Shown here piece by piece: positions 54,175-64,000 of a stretch of DNA of 64,000 nucleotides (positions are counted from its first letter, which is position 1; each line of letters opens with the position of its first letter). The position numbers and the translations under genes were made by a program. Below the pieces are notes generated by a model. It made no database searches. It had not been told where the DNA came from and saw nothing but the letters and a program-made list of their open reading frames with translations. The DNA is taken from contig NZ_MKJU01000006.1 of assembly GCF_001854605.1 (NCBI RefSeq), positions 310,001 to 374,000 on the forward strand. The letters run 5' to 3'. The DNA is from Pseudoalteromonas amylolytica. GTDB taxonomy: Bacteria > Pseudomonadota > Gammaproteobacteria > Enterobacterales > Alteromonadaceae.

Positions 54175-55533
54175 TTACCTCATAGTAACAAACTCTTCAG
54201 AGCCTGTTGGGTGTATTGCTACCACTGAGTCAAAGTCGGCTTTGGTGGCGCCCATTTTCATGGCGACGCCGAAGCCTTGGATCATTTCATCGACCGCAAA
54301 ACCGATGCCGTGTAGGCCGACGACGGTTTCTTCTTCACCGGCACATACCAATTTCATTTTGCATGGCTGGCGGTGTGCTGTGACGGCGGTGTACATGGCG
54401 GCAAAGGTTGAGGTGTATACCTTTATGTTGTCTTCACCGTACTTTTCAATCGCTTGTGGTTCGGTTAAGCCGATGGTGCCAATGGGCGGGTGGCTGAATA
54501 CCACGGTTGGGACTAAGTTGTAGTCCATCTTGGCGTCGGGCAGTTCTGGGTTGAATAGACGCTCCGCCAGCATACGGCCTGCTTTAACTGCGACAGGGGT
54601 TAGTTCAATACCACCTTCCATAATATCACCTAGTGCATAAATGCCTTTGACAGAGGTGTTTTGATATTCATCAACTTTAATAAAGCCACGTTCGTTGGTT
54701 TGTACATCGGTTGCTTGTAGGTTGATAAGGTCGGTGACAGGTTCGCGACCGATAGCCCAGATCACTTGATCAAAGGTGTGTGATTGGCCATTTTCAAGGT
54801 GTAATGTTACCGAACCGTCAGCTTCTTTGGTCAAGGCTTTGGGTGTGGCATGGGTGTGTAGTGTTGGGCCTTCTTTTTCCATCACTTCGGTGAGGGTTTC
54901 AACAAGGATTGGGTCAAAGCTGCGCAGTGGTGCGTGTTTACGCACAAATAAATGGGTTTCAGTGCCTAGGCTGTTTAACACACCCGCAAGTTCAACGGCG
55001 ATGTAACCCGCGCCTATTACCGCTACGCGACGAGGCTGCTCGTTTAACTCAAAGAAACCGTTTGAATCAATACCATGCTCGGCACCAGGAATCTCAGGAA
55101 TAGAAGGACGACCACCTACCGCAATACTGATGTGATCGGCGCTGTAGTGCTCGCCGTTGACTTCTATGGTGTGATTGTCAACAAACTTGGCAAAGCCATT
55201 GATCACGGTAACGCCATTTTTGGCAAGGTAGCCTTCATATCCTTTGTGGATGCGGCCAATATATTCTTCTCGGCTTTTGACCAAGCGCGCCCAATCAAAG
55301 TTTTTTAGCTCAACATCAAAACCATAATCTGGCGCGTATAGTTTGATGGCTTCGGCGACTTGCGCACCATGCCACATCACCTTTTTAGGTACACACCCTA
55401 CGTTTACACAAGTGCCACCCATATGCTTTGCTTCAATTAATGCAACTTTGGCGCCGCGCATTGCTGCACGGTTAGCTGATGCAATACCACCACTACCACC
55501 ACCAATGGCAATATAATCAAAATGTTGAGCCAT
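54175..55533 (-). CDS. gor: Glutathione-disulfide reductase
   Basis: 452 aa FAD/NADPH enzyme that keeps glutathione reduced. FAD motif [20 protein letters not shown], redox pair Cys42 and Cys47 in [21 protein letters not shown] domain [15 protein letters not shown], and C-terminal catalytic [12 protein letters not shown]. Length is normal. Transcribed divergently from prlC. Glutathione supply also serves the GST family. Confidence 0.97.
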   Translation of the reverse strand: MAQHFDYIAIGGGSGGIASANRAAMRGAKVALIEAKHMGGTCVNVGCVPKKVMWHGAQVAEAIKLYAPDYGFDVELKNFDWARLVKSREEYIGRIHKGYEGYLAKNGVTVINGFAKFVDNHTIEVNGEHYSADHISIAVGGRPSIPEIPGAEHGIDSNGFFELNEQPRRVAVIGAGYIAVELAGVLNSLGTETHLFVRKHAPLRSFDPILVETLTEVMEKEGPTLHTHATPKALTKEADGSVTLHLENGQSHTFDQVIWAIGREPVTDLINLQATDVQTNERGFIKVDEYQNTSVKGIYALGDIMEGGIELTPVAVKAGRMLAERLFNPELPDAKMDYNLVPTVVFSHPPIGTIGLTEPQAIEKYGEDNIKVYTSTFAAMYTAVTAHRQPCKMKLVCAGEEETVVGLHGIGFAVDEMIQGFGVAMKMGATKADFDSVVAIHPTGSEEFVTMR

Positions 55534-55679
55534 AGCTTACCCTTTATTCTTAAAAAATTGTTCTACGCTTAGTGTATCAAGACCTCAAAACGTAGGAAAA
55601 AATAACAGTCTAACTTGTAATTGCGGCATTTGCCCCAATTTCAACCCAATAACGCTTAAATAACGATAGAGAAAAGATT

Positions 55680-57725
55680 ATGAGCAACCCATTGATTGGG
55701 CTAGAAGGCCTGCCTCCATTTTCAAAGATCAAGCCTGAACACATCGTTCCTGCTCTAAAAGAAGCCATTGCACACTGTCGTGAAACGATTGATGACGTTC
55801 TAAAGAACGAGACGTTTACTTGGCAAAACTTAGTCCAGCCATTGGAAGTGTCGGATGATAAGCTGTCTCGTGTATGGTCTCCTGTGTCTCATATGCACTC
55901 GGTGGTAAACAGCGAAGAATTACGCCAAGCCTACGATGAATGTTTGCCATTAATGTCTGAGTATTCGACCTATGTTGGTCAACATCAGGGTTTGTATCAA
56001 GCGTATAAATCACTTAAAGAGTCGGCTGAGTTTGCACAGTTAACTGTTGCTCAGCAAACTACGATAGACAATCAATTGCGCGATTTTGAGTTATCGGGCA
56101 TTGGTTTAAGCAAAGACAAACAAAAACGCTTTGGCGAAATTAGCGCTAGGTTGTCTGAGTTATCAGCTAAGTTCGGTAACAACGTGATGGATGCGACGCA
56201 AGCTTGGCATAAACATATCACTGACCAAACGCAATTAAGCGGCTTACCAGAGTCGGCATTGGCACTAGCAAAACACACTGCTGAGGCAAAAGGCCTTGAA
56301 GGCTGGGTATTTACGCTGGATATTCCTTCATACTTACCGGTTATGACTTACGCAGATAACCGTGAACTACGTGAAGAAGCGTACCGTGCGTTTGCGACTC
56401 GCGCATCAGATCAAGGCCCCAATGCTAACGAGTTTGATAACTCAGAGATCATGACTGAAGAATTGGCATTACGTCACGAACTGGCACAACTGTTAGGCTT
56501 TGACAGTTATGCGCATGAGTCGTTGGCGATCAAAATGGCAGAATCACCAGAGCAAGTGTTTGCATTTTTAAATGACTTGGCCGACAAATCAAAACCTCAA
56601 GCACAAGCCGAGCTGGCTGAGCTAGTTGAATTTGCCAAGCAGCAGCACGGAATTGAACAGCTGCAAGCATGGGATTACGGCTATTATGGTGAAAAGCTAA
56701 AACAGGCTAAGTACGCGATTTCTGATGAACTACTACGTCCGTATTTCCCTGCAAACAAGGTATTGAACGGCTTGTTTACCACCGTAAATCGTTTGTTTGG
56801 CATAACGGTTACTGAGGTAAAAGAGTTTGATACTTATCACCCTGATGTGCGATTTTTTGCGATTCATGACAAAAAGGGCGAACTTAGAGGTCATTTCTAT
56901 TTAGACCTATATGCCCGAGAGCATAAACGCGGTGGTGCGTGGATGGGAGATTGTATTTGTCGTATGCGCCATGATGATGGCACGTTGCAAACACCCGTCG
57001 CATTTTTAGTCTGTAACTTTAATAAAGCAGTTGGTGATAAGCCTGCGCTGTTTACGCACAATGAAGTGACCACATTATTCCATGAGTTTGGTCATGGTAT
57101 TCACCATATGTTGACGCAAGTTGATGCAACGGCTGTGTCGGGTATCAATGGGGTTGCGTGGGATGCGGTTGAACTACCGAGTCAATTCTTAGAGAACTGG
57201 TGCTTTGAAGAAGAGGCGCTTAACTTTATTTCTGGTCACTATGAGACGGGCGAGCCGCTACCTAAAGAGTTATTAGACAAACTGTTGGCAGCAAAAAATT
57301 ATCAATCGGCCATGCAAATGCTACGTCAAATTGAATTTAGCTTGTTTGACTTTCATATTCACGCCGATTACAAAGCAGGCCAAGCGTGTCAAATTCAAAA
57401 CATCTTGAATGCAGTAAGAGAAAAGACTGCGGTGATCAAAGCACCTGAGTTTAACCGCTTTCAACACAGCTTTAGTCATATTTTTGCAGGCGGCTATAGC
57501 GCGGGTTACTACTCGTATAAATGGGCGGAAGTGCTCTCGGCAGACGCATTCTCAAAATTTGAAGAAGAGGGAATTTTCAATGCGCAGACTGGTCAGTCGT
57601 TCATGGAAAACATCTTGGAGAAAGGCGGTTCTGAAGCGCCAATGGTACTATTTACCCGCTTCAGAGGGCGTGAGCCGCAGGTGGATGCTTTGTTAAGACA
57701 CTGTGGTATCAACAGTGCAGCTTAA
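55680..57725 (+). CDS. prlC: Oligopeptidase A
   Basis: 681 aa M3-family zinc metallopeptidase (E. coli PrlC is 680 aa) that degrades cytoplasmic peptides, including cleaved signal peptides. Zinc motif HEFGHGIHHML with His468, Glu469, His472. N-terminus NPLIGLEGLPPFSKIKPEHI and the C-terminal FTRFRGREPQVDALLRHCGI are family-conserved. Near gor and rsmJ, recalling the gor-prlC-rsmJ neighbourhood of E. coli. Followed by a terminator. Confidence 0.97.
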   Translation: MSNPLIGLEGLPPFSKIKPEHIVPALKEAIAHCRETIDDVLKNETFTWQNLVQPLEVSDDKLSRVWSPVSHMHSVVNSEELRQAYDECLPLMSEYSTYVGQHQGLYQAYKSLKESAEFAQLTVAQQTTIDNQLRDFELSGIGLSKDKQKRFGEISARLSELSAKFGNNVMDATQAWHKHITDQTQLSGLPESALALAKHTAEAKGLEGWVFTLDIPSYLPVMTYADNRELREEAYRAFATRASDQGPNANEFDNSEIMTEELALRHELAQLLGFDSYAHESLAIKMAESPEQVFAFLNDLADKSKPQAQAELAELVEFAKQQHGIEQLQAWDYGYYGEKLKQAKYAISDELLRPYFPANKVLNGLFTTVNRLFGITVTEVKEFDTYHPDVRFFAIHDKKGELRGHFYLDLYAREHKRGGAWMGDCICRMRHDDGTLQTPVAFLVCNFNKAVGDKPALFTHNEVTTLFHEFGHGIHHMLTQVDATAVSGINGVAWDAVELPSQFLENWCFEEEALNFISGHYETGEPLPKELLDKLLAAKNYQSAMQMLRQIEFSLFDFHIHADYKAGQACQIQNILNAVREKTAVIKAPEFNRFQHSFSHIFAGGYSAGYYSYKWAEVLSADAFSKFEEEGIFNAQTGQSFMENILEKGGSEAPMVLFTRFRGREPQVDALLRHCGINSAA

Positions 57726-57755
57726 GCTCACTACTGAACAGTAAGTGACAAAAAT

Positions 57756-57785
57756 AAGGCACCATAGGGTGCCTTTGTTTTTTGT
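57756..57785 (+). terminator. Terminator after prlC
   Basis: Eight-bp stem AAGGCACC / GGTGCCTT with an ATAG loop, followed by TGTTTTTT, about 30 nt after the prlC stop. Confidence 0.9.
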
Positions 57786-57848
57786 CGTTCGCAAAATTGC
57801 TATCTAGGTCTATGCTTTTTAAAGAATAGAGCTAATTAGGGCAGCAAA

Positions 57849-58997
57849 ATGAGCAAACTAGTATTAGCGATTGACGATGATAAGTTAGCGCATTGCATCA
57901 TAGAGGACGCACTTGCTTCATCTTGTCAGTTACTACATGCTAAAAGCGGTGAAGAAGGACTTCGCCTGGCGCGAAAATACCAACCGGATATTATCCTATT
58001 AGACGTCGAAATGCCGGGTATGAACGGCTATGAAACCTGTGAAAAGCTAAAGCAATGTGAGCAAACAGCTGACACCCCAGTGATGTTTTTATCAAACAAG
58101 GGGGATATCTCGGAGCGTATGCGCGGTTATAACTCAGGTGCATCGGACTATATTGTCAAACCCTTTGCATCACCTGAGTTGTTGGCAAGAATTCAAGTGC
58201 TCGATACCTACCGTCAGCAATCTTTACAACTCCAACAAGACATGCAACGTGCTCAAGTTACCGCTGAAATTGCGATGACGGACTCAGGTGATATGGGGCG
58301 GATCATGCGTTATGTTGGGCAGTCATATCATGCGCATGACCTGACATCACTCAGTGATTACTTTTTTGAGTTTTTCGTACCACTTAAGCTCGATGTGGCT
58401 GTGGTGTTTTGGTATCACGGTAGTGAAGTGTTCTTCGCACACAATGGTGCTATTCAACCCATAGAGCAAGAGCTGTTAGAAAAGCATCGGCACAGCAATC
58501 GGTTTGTTGATTTTGGTTGTAGAACCATCATCAATTACCCAAAAGTGTCGTTGTTAGTAAAAAACATGCCTGTTGAAGATTCGGCTTTATATGGCCGTTA
58601 TAAAGACTTACTGCCACATATTCTTGAAGCAACGAATGCCAAAATAAAAGATATGGAGATAAGCGAAGATGCGTTGAACAAAGTCGAGAGAATTGGGTTA
58701 ATGTTTGAGGAGCTGAGTGAGCAACTGTATGGTATGGATGAACATCATACGCTAAAAGTTGCTGAGTTTTCTGAACTTGCAAAGCAAATTAAAGAGCAGC
58801 TCCCAAGCGAACAGGCGAACACCTTGGATAAGATGCATGAGCACTTTACGTTTTTAGATGATGAACTAACGGTGATCAAAGCTAAGCTCAACGAAGTGGC
58901 TCAAGTGCGTTATCAGTTGATTGAAAGCCTCAATAAAATTTCTAAACCTTGGGGTGAAGAAGACGTGGCCTCTCAGGCTGACGTTGAACTGTTCTAG
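57849..58997 (+). CDS. Response regulator with novel C-terminal region
   Basis: 382 aa. Residues 1-120 form a receiver domain: acidic pocket Asp9-Asp10-Asp11, phosphoacceptor Asp52 (IILLDVEMPGMNG), switch Ser (VMFLSNKG), and KPF. The remainder has no DNA-binding or GGDEF/EAL domain. It contains coiled-coil stretches (YRQQSLQLQQDMQRAQ) and an unknown middle domain (DVAVVFWYHGSEVFFAHNG). It probably acts by protein contact. No histidine kinase is adjacent. Confidence 0.88.
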   Translation: MSKLVLAIDDDKLAHCIIEDALASSCQLLHAKSGEEGLRLARKYQPDIILLDVEMPGMNGYETCEKLKQCEQTADTPVMFLSNKGDISERMRGYNSGASDYIVKPFASPELLARIQVLDTYRQQSLQLQQDMQRAQVTAEIAMTDSGDMGRIMRYVGQSYHAHDLTSLSDYFFEFFVPLKLDVAVVFWYHGSEVFFAHNGAIQPIEQELLEKHRHSNRFVDFGCRTIINYPKVSLLVKNMPVEDSALYGRYKDLLPHILEATNAKIKDMEISEDALNKVERIGLMFEELSEQLYGMDEHHTLKVAEFSELAKQIKEQLPSEQANTLDKMHEHFTFLDDELTVIKAKLNEVAQVRYQLIESLNKISKPWGEEDVASQADVELF

Positions 58998-59091
58998 GTG
59001 ACTCTGCTTTTATCCTTAACAACGTCATTTAGCGGTGTCGTGGCAATTATGCTTTAGGTATACTTAGCACTTCTGAACACAGGAGTTTGCA

Positions 59092-59859
59092 GTGCTTATT
59101 CATACCCCATTTGTTGAAAACCGTCCTTATCTCACTGACCTTGAGCAGCGCTTTGCGTTACCGCAATGGGCAGAGCGCTCTAACAGCTTAGGTCAAACCT
59201 TTAAACTCCTGTATGACGAGCAAGGTTTACAACTGCTGAAGGCGGATGAACCTAAACTGGGTGCTGTGCTTGTTGACTTTGTGACGGGGGCGGCGGCACA
59301 CCGTCGTAAGTTTGGCGGTGGCAAAGGGCAGGCAATTGCTAAAGCGGTGGGTTTAAATAAAGGCGCTACCCCACATGTGTTGGATGCAACCGCAGGTTTG
59401 GGTCGGGACGCGTTTGTGTTAGCAGCACTCGGTTGTAAAGTAACCCTGCATGAACGCCACCCAGTGGTTGCTGCGCTGTTGTATGATGGTTTGCAACGCG
59501 CCTATCAAGACGCAGAGATTGGCGATTGGATGCAGCAAAACATGCAAATGGAGTTTGGTTCTAGCCACGCTTTGCTTACCAGCACTGAATTACAACCCGA
59601 TGTTGTTTATCTCGATCCAATGTTTCCTCACCGTGAAAAGTCGGCATTGGTTAAAAAGGAGATGAGGGTTTTTCAAGATCTCGTCGGTGCCGATGAAGAT
59701 GCCGATAATTTATTGGAATTTGCTTACCAATTAGCGACCAAAAGAGTGGTTGTTAAGCGCCCTGATTATGCACCTTTCTTAAACGATAAAACCCCTAGCA
59801 TGCAAATAAAAACTAAGAAAAACAGATTTGATGTTTACGTAAAAGCAGCAATGAAATAG
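59092..59859 (+). CDS. rsmJ: 16S rRNA (guanine(1516)-N(2))-methyltransferase
   Basis: 255 aa. The family signature is [14 protein letters not shown] followed by the SAM-binding [18 protein letters not shown] and the catalytic-loop [23 protein letters not shown] start at 59092 with AGGAG seven nt upstream. It methylates G1516 of 16S rRNA. Close to prlC as in many relatives. Confidence 0.96.
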   Translation: MLIHTPFVENRPYLTDLEQRFALPQWAERSNSLGQTFKLLYDEQGLQLLKADEPKLGAVLVDFVTGAAAHRRKFGGGKGQAIAKAVGLNKGATPHVLDATAGLGRDAFVLAALGCKVTLHERHPVVAALLYDGLQRAYQDAEIGDWMQQNMQMEFGSSHALLTSTELQPDVVYLDPMFPHREKSALVKKEMRVFQDLVGADEDADNLLEFAYQLATKRVVVKRPDYAPFLNDKTPSMQIKTKKNRFDVYVKAAMK

Positions 59860-60000
59860 CCGTATAGATGTTTGTTGTTGATAAAATATACGCTAAAAGT
59901 ATGGTTTTTATATCGCTTGTTTAATTTTTGGGTAATTTACATCAAATTGTCATAAAAGAGTAATACTGTACACGCGCTTAAATATAGAAGGGTTGTGGTT

Positions 60001-61932
60001 ATGCGTGTTTCGTCGTTTACTCGGTTATTGGCAATTTTGTTGGCTTCCGCCAGTGTGTTTTTAGCTGCCGTATTGGTGTGGGCCTCTCAGGTGCTCAGCT
60101 CGCTCGATAGCCAAAACATGGCATATACCCAGCTTAAAAATACCATTTTGATAGATTTAGAAGGCAATATAGAAGATTACCTAGGCTCAGGAGATGGCCA
60201 ATATCTAAATCATGCCTCTGAACTGATAGACAGAATCAAACAGCAGCAACTCGACGCACTACCCGATGCGCTTAATGAGCGAATGCAAAATCAACTCGGC
60301 CAGCTCGATAAAGACATCAATGGTAAGTATCGTGCTTTGGGCAAACTATCGGGCAACGAAATGGCGTTACTGGATAATGCCTTACGACAAATGGCTGGGT
60401 CCGCTTCATCGCTTATCAATTATACGCTAAAGGCACCGCAGCACCCGCTGGCATCGCAATACCATGCTCTAGCATCAGATTATTATTCGCAGGTCAGCAA
60501 CTTGAGTATTTATACGTACCAGTTGGTGATGAGCTTTGATTTGGCGACTGAAAAGAACTTACAGCAAACCGTTTATCGGTTGCAGCAATTATCCGATGAG
60601 ATCAGCCAATTAGACAACTTGGGCGTGATGTCTGAGGTGGATGAAGACGAGTTGTTTTTAGGGGCAGAGGTCGAAGATTTAGCGGAAGAGATCAAAGCTG
60701 AGCTGAACAGTTGGCCAAACCGGTTTGAAAGAGATCTGCGCTCAACCCTAACGCAAGCGAAAAAGCGCCAATCGGGCATTCGTGGTTTGCGAGATGATAT
60801 GAAACAAGTTTCTAATGTGATGCTCGGTGCAGAGCAACAACTTAAACAACAACAAGATGTGTTGTCAGAACGCGTGTTGATCATCTTTGGGGTTGCCATT
60901 GGATTGCTGGCATTACTGGCGCTAGGTGTGTATTTGGTGCAGCGTAATCAGGTGCTTCAACCGCTGCGTTATCTGCGCGATGGCTTCGCCGATTTAATCG
61001 AAAGTAACGAGCTTAAAACCATTAAAAGTAAGAGCACCAATACTGAGTTGGGCGAAATTGCCACCTACTTTAATCAGTTGATAGAACGACAACGCGCAGA
61101 GGCGCAAGAGCGTGAACAAATGCTCAGTGTGATCAACGAGTTTATGCAGCAAATGAGCGATCATTTAGCCAAGATCAGCACGCAATCTGATACCACTTAC
61201 ACACGGGTTGAACAAACACAAAGCATGTTAGAGCAGGTTAAAACATTAGGAAATGAAGCCAGTGATATCAACTCACAGGTATCTGATAACGCGAACCAAA
61301 CGTTTAATGCGATGACGCAAAGTGTGAGCTTTGCCGATGCCATGCTTAACGCCAGCTCTAAAAACCAACAACGGGTGGAAGAAGGGTTAGCCAGCCTGAA
61401 TGAGCTACTAAACGGCGTGGCGGATGTGGGTAAAGTGATTGAAATTATCCGTAATATTGCAGAGCAAACGAACCTGTTGGCACTGAACGCTGCGATAGAA
61501 TCGGCACGGGCGGGCGAGCATGGTCGTGGTTTTGCGGTGGTGGCCGATGAGGTGCGCAAACTGGCACAGCAAACCCAAGACTCATTGACTGATATTAACT
61601 CACAGTTGAATATTCTAGGAGATAACTCTAGTCGCGTGTCTACTCAGATCTCAGCCTTGGCAGAAGATGCCGAGCTGCAAACCCATCACGCACAAGAGCT
61701 GAAAAAGAACTCAGAAGGTGTGGCTCAAAGCGCACAAAACGCTAACCAAGTGGCCACGCATGCCATGGAAATTGCGCAGCAACAAAGCGGTCTACTCGAT
61801 AACTTCAGTGATGAAATGGACCAAATGAAGGCGCAAGTGAACAGCTCAAGTCAACAGGTGTGTGATATTCAAGCGCGCCTGCAAGAACAAATGCAACAGA
61901 TCAAGCACAGTCTGGGGCTAGCCACACATTAG
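60001..61932 (+). CDS. Methyl-accepting chemotaxis protein
   Basis: 643 aa. N-terminal membrane helix (about 8-30), periplasmic helical ligand domain (about 31-285, rich in Gln/Leu, four-helix-bundle like), second helix (about 290-312, [21 protein letters not shown]), HAMP region, and the cytoplasmic signalling hairpin [18 protein letters not shown], then [20 protein letters not shown] 60001 was preferred over the GTG at 59995. The ligand is unknown. No other chemotaxis genes nearby. Confidence 0.93.
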   Translation: MRVSSFTRLLAILLASASVFLAAVLVWASQVLSSLDSQNMAYTQLKNTILIDLEGNIEDYLGSGDGQYLNHASELIDRIKQQQLDALPDALNERMQNQLGQLDKDINGKYRALGKLSGNEMALLDNALRQMAGSASSLINYTLKAPQHPLASQYHALASDYYSQVSNLSIYTYQLVMSFDLATEKNLQQTVYRLQQLSDEISQLDNLGVMSEVDEDELFLGAEVEDLAEEIKAELNSWPNRFERDLRSTLTQAKKRQSGIRGLRDDMKQVSNVMLGAEQQLKQQQDVLSERVLIIFGVAIGLLALLALGVYLVQRNQVLQPLRYLRDGFADLIESNELKTIKSKSTNTELGEIATYFNQLIERQRAEAQEREQMLSVINEFMQQMSDHLAKISTQSDTTYTRVEQTQSMLEQVKTLGNEASDINSQVSDNANQTFNAMTQSVSFADAMLNASSKNQQRVEEGLASLNELLNGVADVGKVIEIIRNIAEQTNLLALNAAIESARAGEHGRGFAVVADEVRKLAQQTQDSLTDINSQLNILGDNSSRVSTQISALAEDAELQTHHAQELKKNSEGVAQSAQNANQVATHAMEIAQQQSGLLDNFSDEMDQMKAQVNSSSQQVCDIQARLQEQMQQIKHSLGLATH

Positions 61933-62043
61933 CTGCAAAGCGCCTGATATCTAATAAATACAGGGCAAAATAAGGATGTACTTTGCTTTGTATAACACTT
62001 AGCGCTAGATTAACGATGAATGGATCATCATAAGGAATACATC

Positions 62044-62649
62044 GTGAAACTAGCGCTTAGCCGTGACGCCCACTACTACTCACAATTTATGTCTCCTCAG
62101 CAATCTCAAGCCATCTTTGATTGGATCACGTCTAACTTCGACCTGAGTGAACCTGAGAAAGTGACTATGCCTGACGGTCATGAAGTCAGTATCTGGCCGT
62201 GGAAAATGATATTTGTTGAGCCGACACTAGTGGACCCCGCGGTATTTCCAAAGCACCATGGCAGGCGAGTTCCTTGGCCGCCAATTCTGGCTGAACTACA
62301 GCAACAAATAGCAAAGCGCACTGGGGTAGAGTTCAGTGTCGGGGTGTGTTTGTATTACCCTGATGGTGAAGAAGCGCTGGGGTTTCATTGCGACTTGCCC
62401 GCCTTTGGTCCGACGGATGTGATAGCGTCTATCAGTTTGGGGGCCGAGCGAGAGTTTTTAATTCGTGAACAACAAAACCCAGATGAACAACACAGTATTA
62501 CACTCGAAGATGGCTCGCTACTGGTTATGGGCAAAGGGTTTCAGGATGAATATGAACACGCTGTAGCCAAAGGCGATAAACAAACGGGCCCTAGGTTTAA
62601 CATTTCATTTCGCCAATTTAGGTGGCCTAACATACCTGCCAGTTCTTAA
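62044..62649 (+). CDS. AlkB-like 2-oxoglutarate/Fe(II) dioxygenase
   Basis: 201 aa. Iron ligands His115 and Asp117 (GFHCDLPAFG) and His172 (YEHAV), with 2-oxoglutarate-binding Arg184 and Arg190 in GPRFNISFRQF. These are AlkB-family features (RxNxxFR). GTG 62044 is preceded by AAGGA with seven-nt spacing; the in-frame ATG at 62020 is an alternative that lacks a site. It may repair alkylated DNA or RNA or act on proteins. A canonical AlkB start is absent, so a specific name is withheld. Confidence 0.85.
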   Translation: MKLALSRDAHYYSQFMSPQQSQAIFDWITSNFDLSEPEKVTMPDGHEVSIWPWKMIFVEPTLVDPAVFPKHHGRRVPWPPILAELQQQIAKRTGVEFSVGVCLYYPDGEEALGFHCDLPAFGPTDVIASISLGAEREFLIREQQNPDEQHSITLEDGSLLVMGKGFQDEYEHAVAKGDKQTGPRFNISFRQFRWPNIPASS

Positions 62650-62768
62650 CTGAGTGAGCATTGTAAGCGTGTGTAATGTGATAAAGGTGCGGATGGCTTT
62701 TTAAACGATTGCACAGATGAAGCTGTGCAATATATAGTTAAGAGCAGAGAATAGCGAAAGGAATTGGC

Positions 62769-64000
62769 ATGTACTCACATCAGCAACAAGCTAAGAAGCA
62801 ACAGATTAACACTGCTCAAAAACGCGAAAAATCAGGCAAAGCCGTGCTTGAAGATAATCGTGCACACGCCAGTTCAATAACACAACTAAAAGCTCGCTCT
62901 GAGCCTGTACCACGTAGTGGCTCGAAACAAGTCAACCATAGCTCGGGTTTACCTCAGCAGCTTAAATCAGGGATTGAACAACTATCTGGTTATGCGATGG
63001 ATGATGTTAAGGTGCATTATAACTCATCTAAACCTGCTCAATTAAACGCTCATGCATATGCGCAGGGGAGTGACATTCATGTTGCATCAGGACAAGAAAA
63101 ACATTTACCCCATGAGGCGTGGCATGTTGTACAGCAAAAGCAGGGACGTGTTACACCAACAATACAAGCTAAAGTGAATATTAACGATGATATTGGGTTA
63201 GAACGAGAAGCCGATGTCATGGGGGCGAAGGCCGCGTCTATTGGTAGTTCGGTGGCGCAACATATGCCCATGATGGTAACAGCCCCTAAAACAGGCAGTA
63301 TGGGTGACGTTGCACAGTTGGCATTATTGACTGCAAACCCGCAAACGGGCCCCGCGAAACTGCAAGCTGAAAAACATAATGGACCTGACTTATACATGTG
63401 GAATCCAACTCAGCGCGCGGGTGAAGAACCTTCTGATGTAATCGGGCCGACCAATTTATTCTCTGGCTGGGGTGGTGCTGAATTGACTAGCGCTACGTTC
63501 CATCGCGCCCATGCTTATGGCAAACAGTTTGGCGGAGCAGGTGGTCCTGGAAACGTTGCTTGGTGGTCAGGTATTAGCGAAGATGAGTGGACCCCAGAAG
63601 AAGACCGAATTCGAGGCGACAACAACGCCGGTCATGCAGCGAATTGGCGACCAGGAGAGGGAGAGAAAGGGGACTATGAAGTTACTCGTAACTTACTGGC
63701 AACGCAGGCCATTAGAGGCAAGTTCGAGCTGAGTTTAGTGAATGCTTGCAAATGGGGGTTAGATAAAGCGCGGGGGCCCTTTCAAGCATTGCTACCAACA
63801 TTGGCTGATGACGCTCAACGAGATGCAGCTGAGAACGCAAGGACTTGGGCGCTTGGTAACATTAATAATGCCATTAAGCGCTTGCTCGATAAGATCAATA
63901 TTGACGCCGCTGCCGATCTTATCATCAAAGATATGAATATTTCCTACACCATCACAACTGCCGGTGTTAACCCCGGTTCTGCGCGTAAGGACATCAATAA
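62769..64000 (+). CDS. DUF4157 (eCIS-core) protein, putative injection-system effector; cut by window edge
   Basis: At least 410 residues, still open at the right edge. The N-terminus (MYSHQQQAKKQQ) resembles that of the effector-like protein at 47192. Residues about 58-130 form the DUF4157/eCIS-core domain: SGLPQQLKSGIEQLSGYAM, VKVHYNSSKPAQLNAHAYAQ, ASGQEKHLPHEAWHVVQQKQ with an HExxH motif (115-119), followed by LEREADVMG (about 144-152). DUF4157 proteins cluster with extracellular contractile injection systems and carry diverse toxin domains. Residues about 246-262 (RAHAYGKQFGG, GGPGN) recall the HL...(L/F)GG.G...N motif of some non-specific nucleases; this is a weak resemblance. GAAAGGAATTGGC precedes the ATG. 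Confidence 0.85.
   Translation, partial: MYSHQQQAKKQQINTAQKREKSGKAVLEDNRAHASSITQLKARSEPVPRSGSKQVNHSSGLPQQLKSGIEQLSGYAMDDVKVHYNSSKPAQLNAHAYAQGSDIHVASGQEKHLPHEAWHVVQQKQGRVTPTIQAKVNINDDIGLEREADVMGAKAASIGSSVAQHMPMMVTAPKTGSMGDVAQLALLTANPQTGPAKLQAEKHNGPDLYMWNPTQRAGEEPSDVIGPTNLFSGWGGAELTSATFHRAHAYGKQFGGAGGPGNVAWWSGISEDEWTPEEDRIRGDNNAGHAANWRPGEGEKGDYEVTRNLLATQAIRGKFELSLVNACKWGLDKARGPFQALLPTLADDAQRDAAENARTWALGNINNAIKRLLDKINIDAAADLIIKDMNISYTITTAGVNPGSARKDIN

Overview
The window reads as chromosomal DNA of a marine gammaproteobacterium of the Pseudoalteromonas / Alteromonadales type. This rests on the close match of housekeeping proteins to gammaproteobacterial families (ParE/ParC, Rph-PyrE, Mpl, UbiX, YadGH, Gor-PrlC-RsmJ), a PanP-type aspartate decarboxylase, the moderate to low GC, and a palindromic array of the 'GTCATTCTGAA...TTCAGAATC' kind. 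No rRNA or tRNA genes were seen.

Layout. 1-5.0 kb: parE (cut by the left edge), a periplasmic beta-propeller dehydrogenase and parC in one operon, closed by a terminator. 5.2-6.4 kb: an outer-membrane barrel protein. 7.1-25.6 kb: a 16-gene, single-strand biosynthetic island. 25.7-26.4 kb: 17 palindromic repeats. 26.6-29.6 kb: small HTH and membrane genes on the minus strand, including a toxin-antitoxin-like pair and a fused/split pair of HTH-membrane regulators. 30-33.1 kb: a PLD-helicase-DUF3427 protein. 33.2-44 kb: core genes (yicC, rph, pyrE, mpl, ubiX, yadG, yadH, a TrmB-like methyltransferase, a degenerate GGDEF-EAL protein, panP). 44.1-54 kb: an accessory stretch with a diguanylate cyclase, a frameshifted fibrinogen-domain protein, a putative contractile-injection-system effector, an esterase, an RlpA-like lipoprotein, a charged-repeat protein, an IS3 transposase remnant and a three-gene lipoprotein/metallopeptidase operon. 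54.2-62.6 kb: gor, prlC, a response regulator, rsmJ, a chemoreceptor and an AlkB-like dioxygenase. 62.8 kb to the end: a DUF4157 (eCIS-core) protein cut by the right edge.

The most notable system is the 7.1-25.6 kb island. It combines an ACP-alpha-oxoamine synthase fusion, a glycine-amidinotransferase-type enzyme, a flavin amine oxidase, an acyl desaturase, a sterol-desaturase-type hydroxylase, two fatty-acyl-AMP ligases, two unlike Rieske oxygenases, a GST, a FabZ-like hotdog protein, a free ACP, an HAE3/MMPL exporter with a LolA-like partner, and an AlkX/YcaQ-type DNA glycosylase. My inference is that it makes and exports a heavily oxidised lipid-guanidine (or alpha-amino-ketone) metabolite. 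The enzyme classes overlap those of saxitoxin biosynthesis (SxtA ACP-AOS, SxtG, SxtD, SxtH/T), but long-chain acyl activation replaces the short polyketide starter. The glycosylase suggests the product may damage DNA and that the gene gives self-protection.

A second theme is two proteins, at 47.2 and 62.8 kb, that share a distinctive N-terminus (MYS...AK...DNR...SGLP.QL). One carries the DUF4157/eCIS-core domain, so both are candidate cargo of an extracellular contractile injection system encoded elsewhere. All functional statements come from reading motifs; no database search was run.
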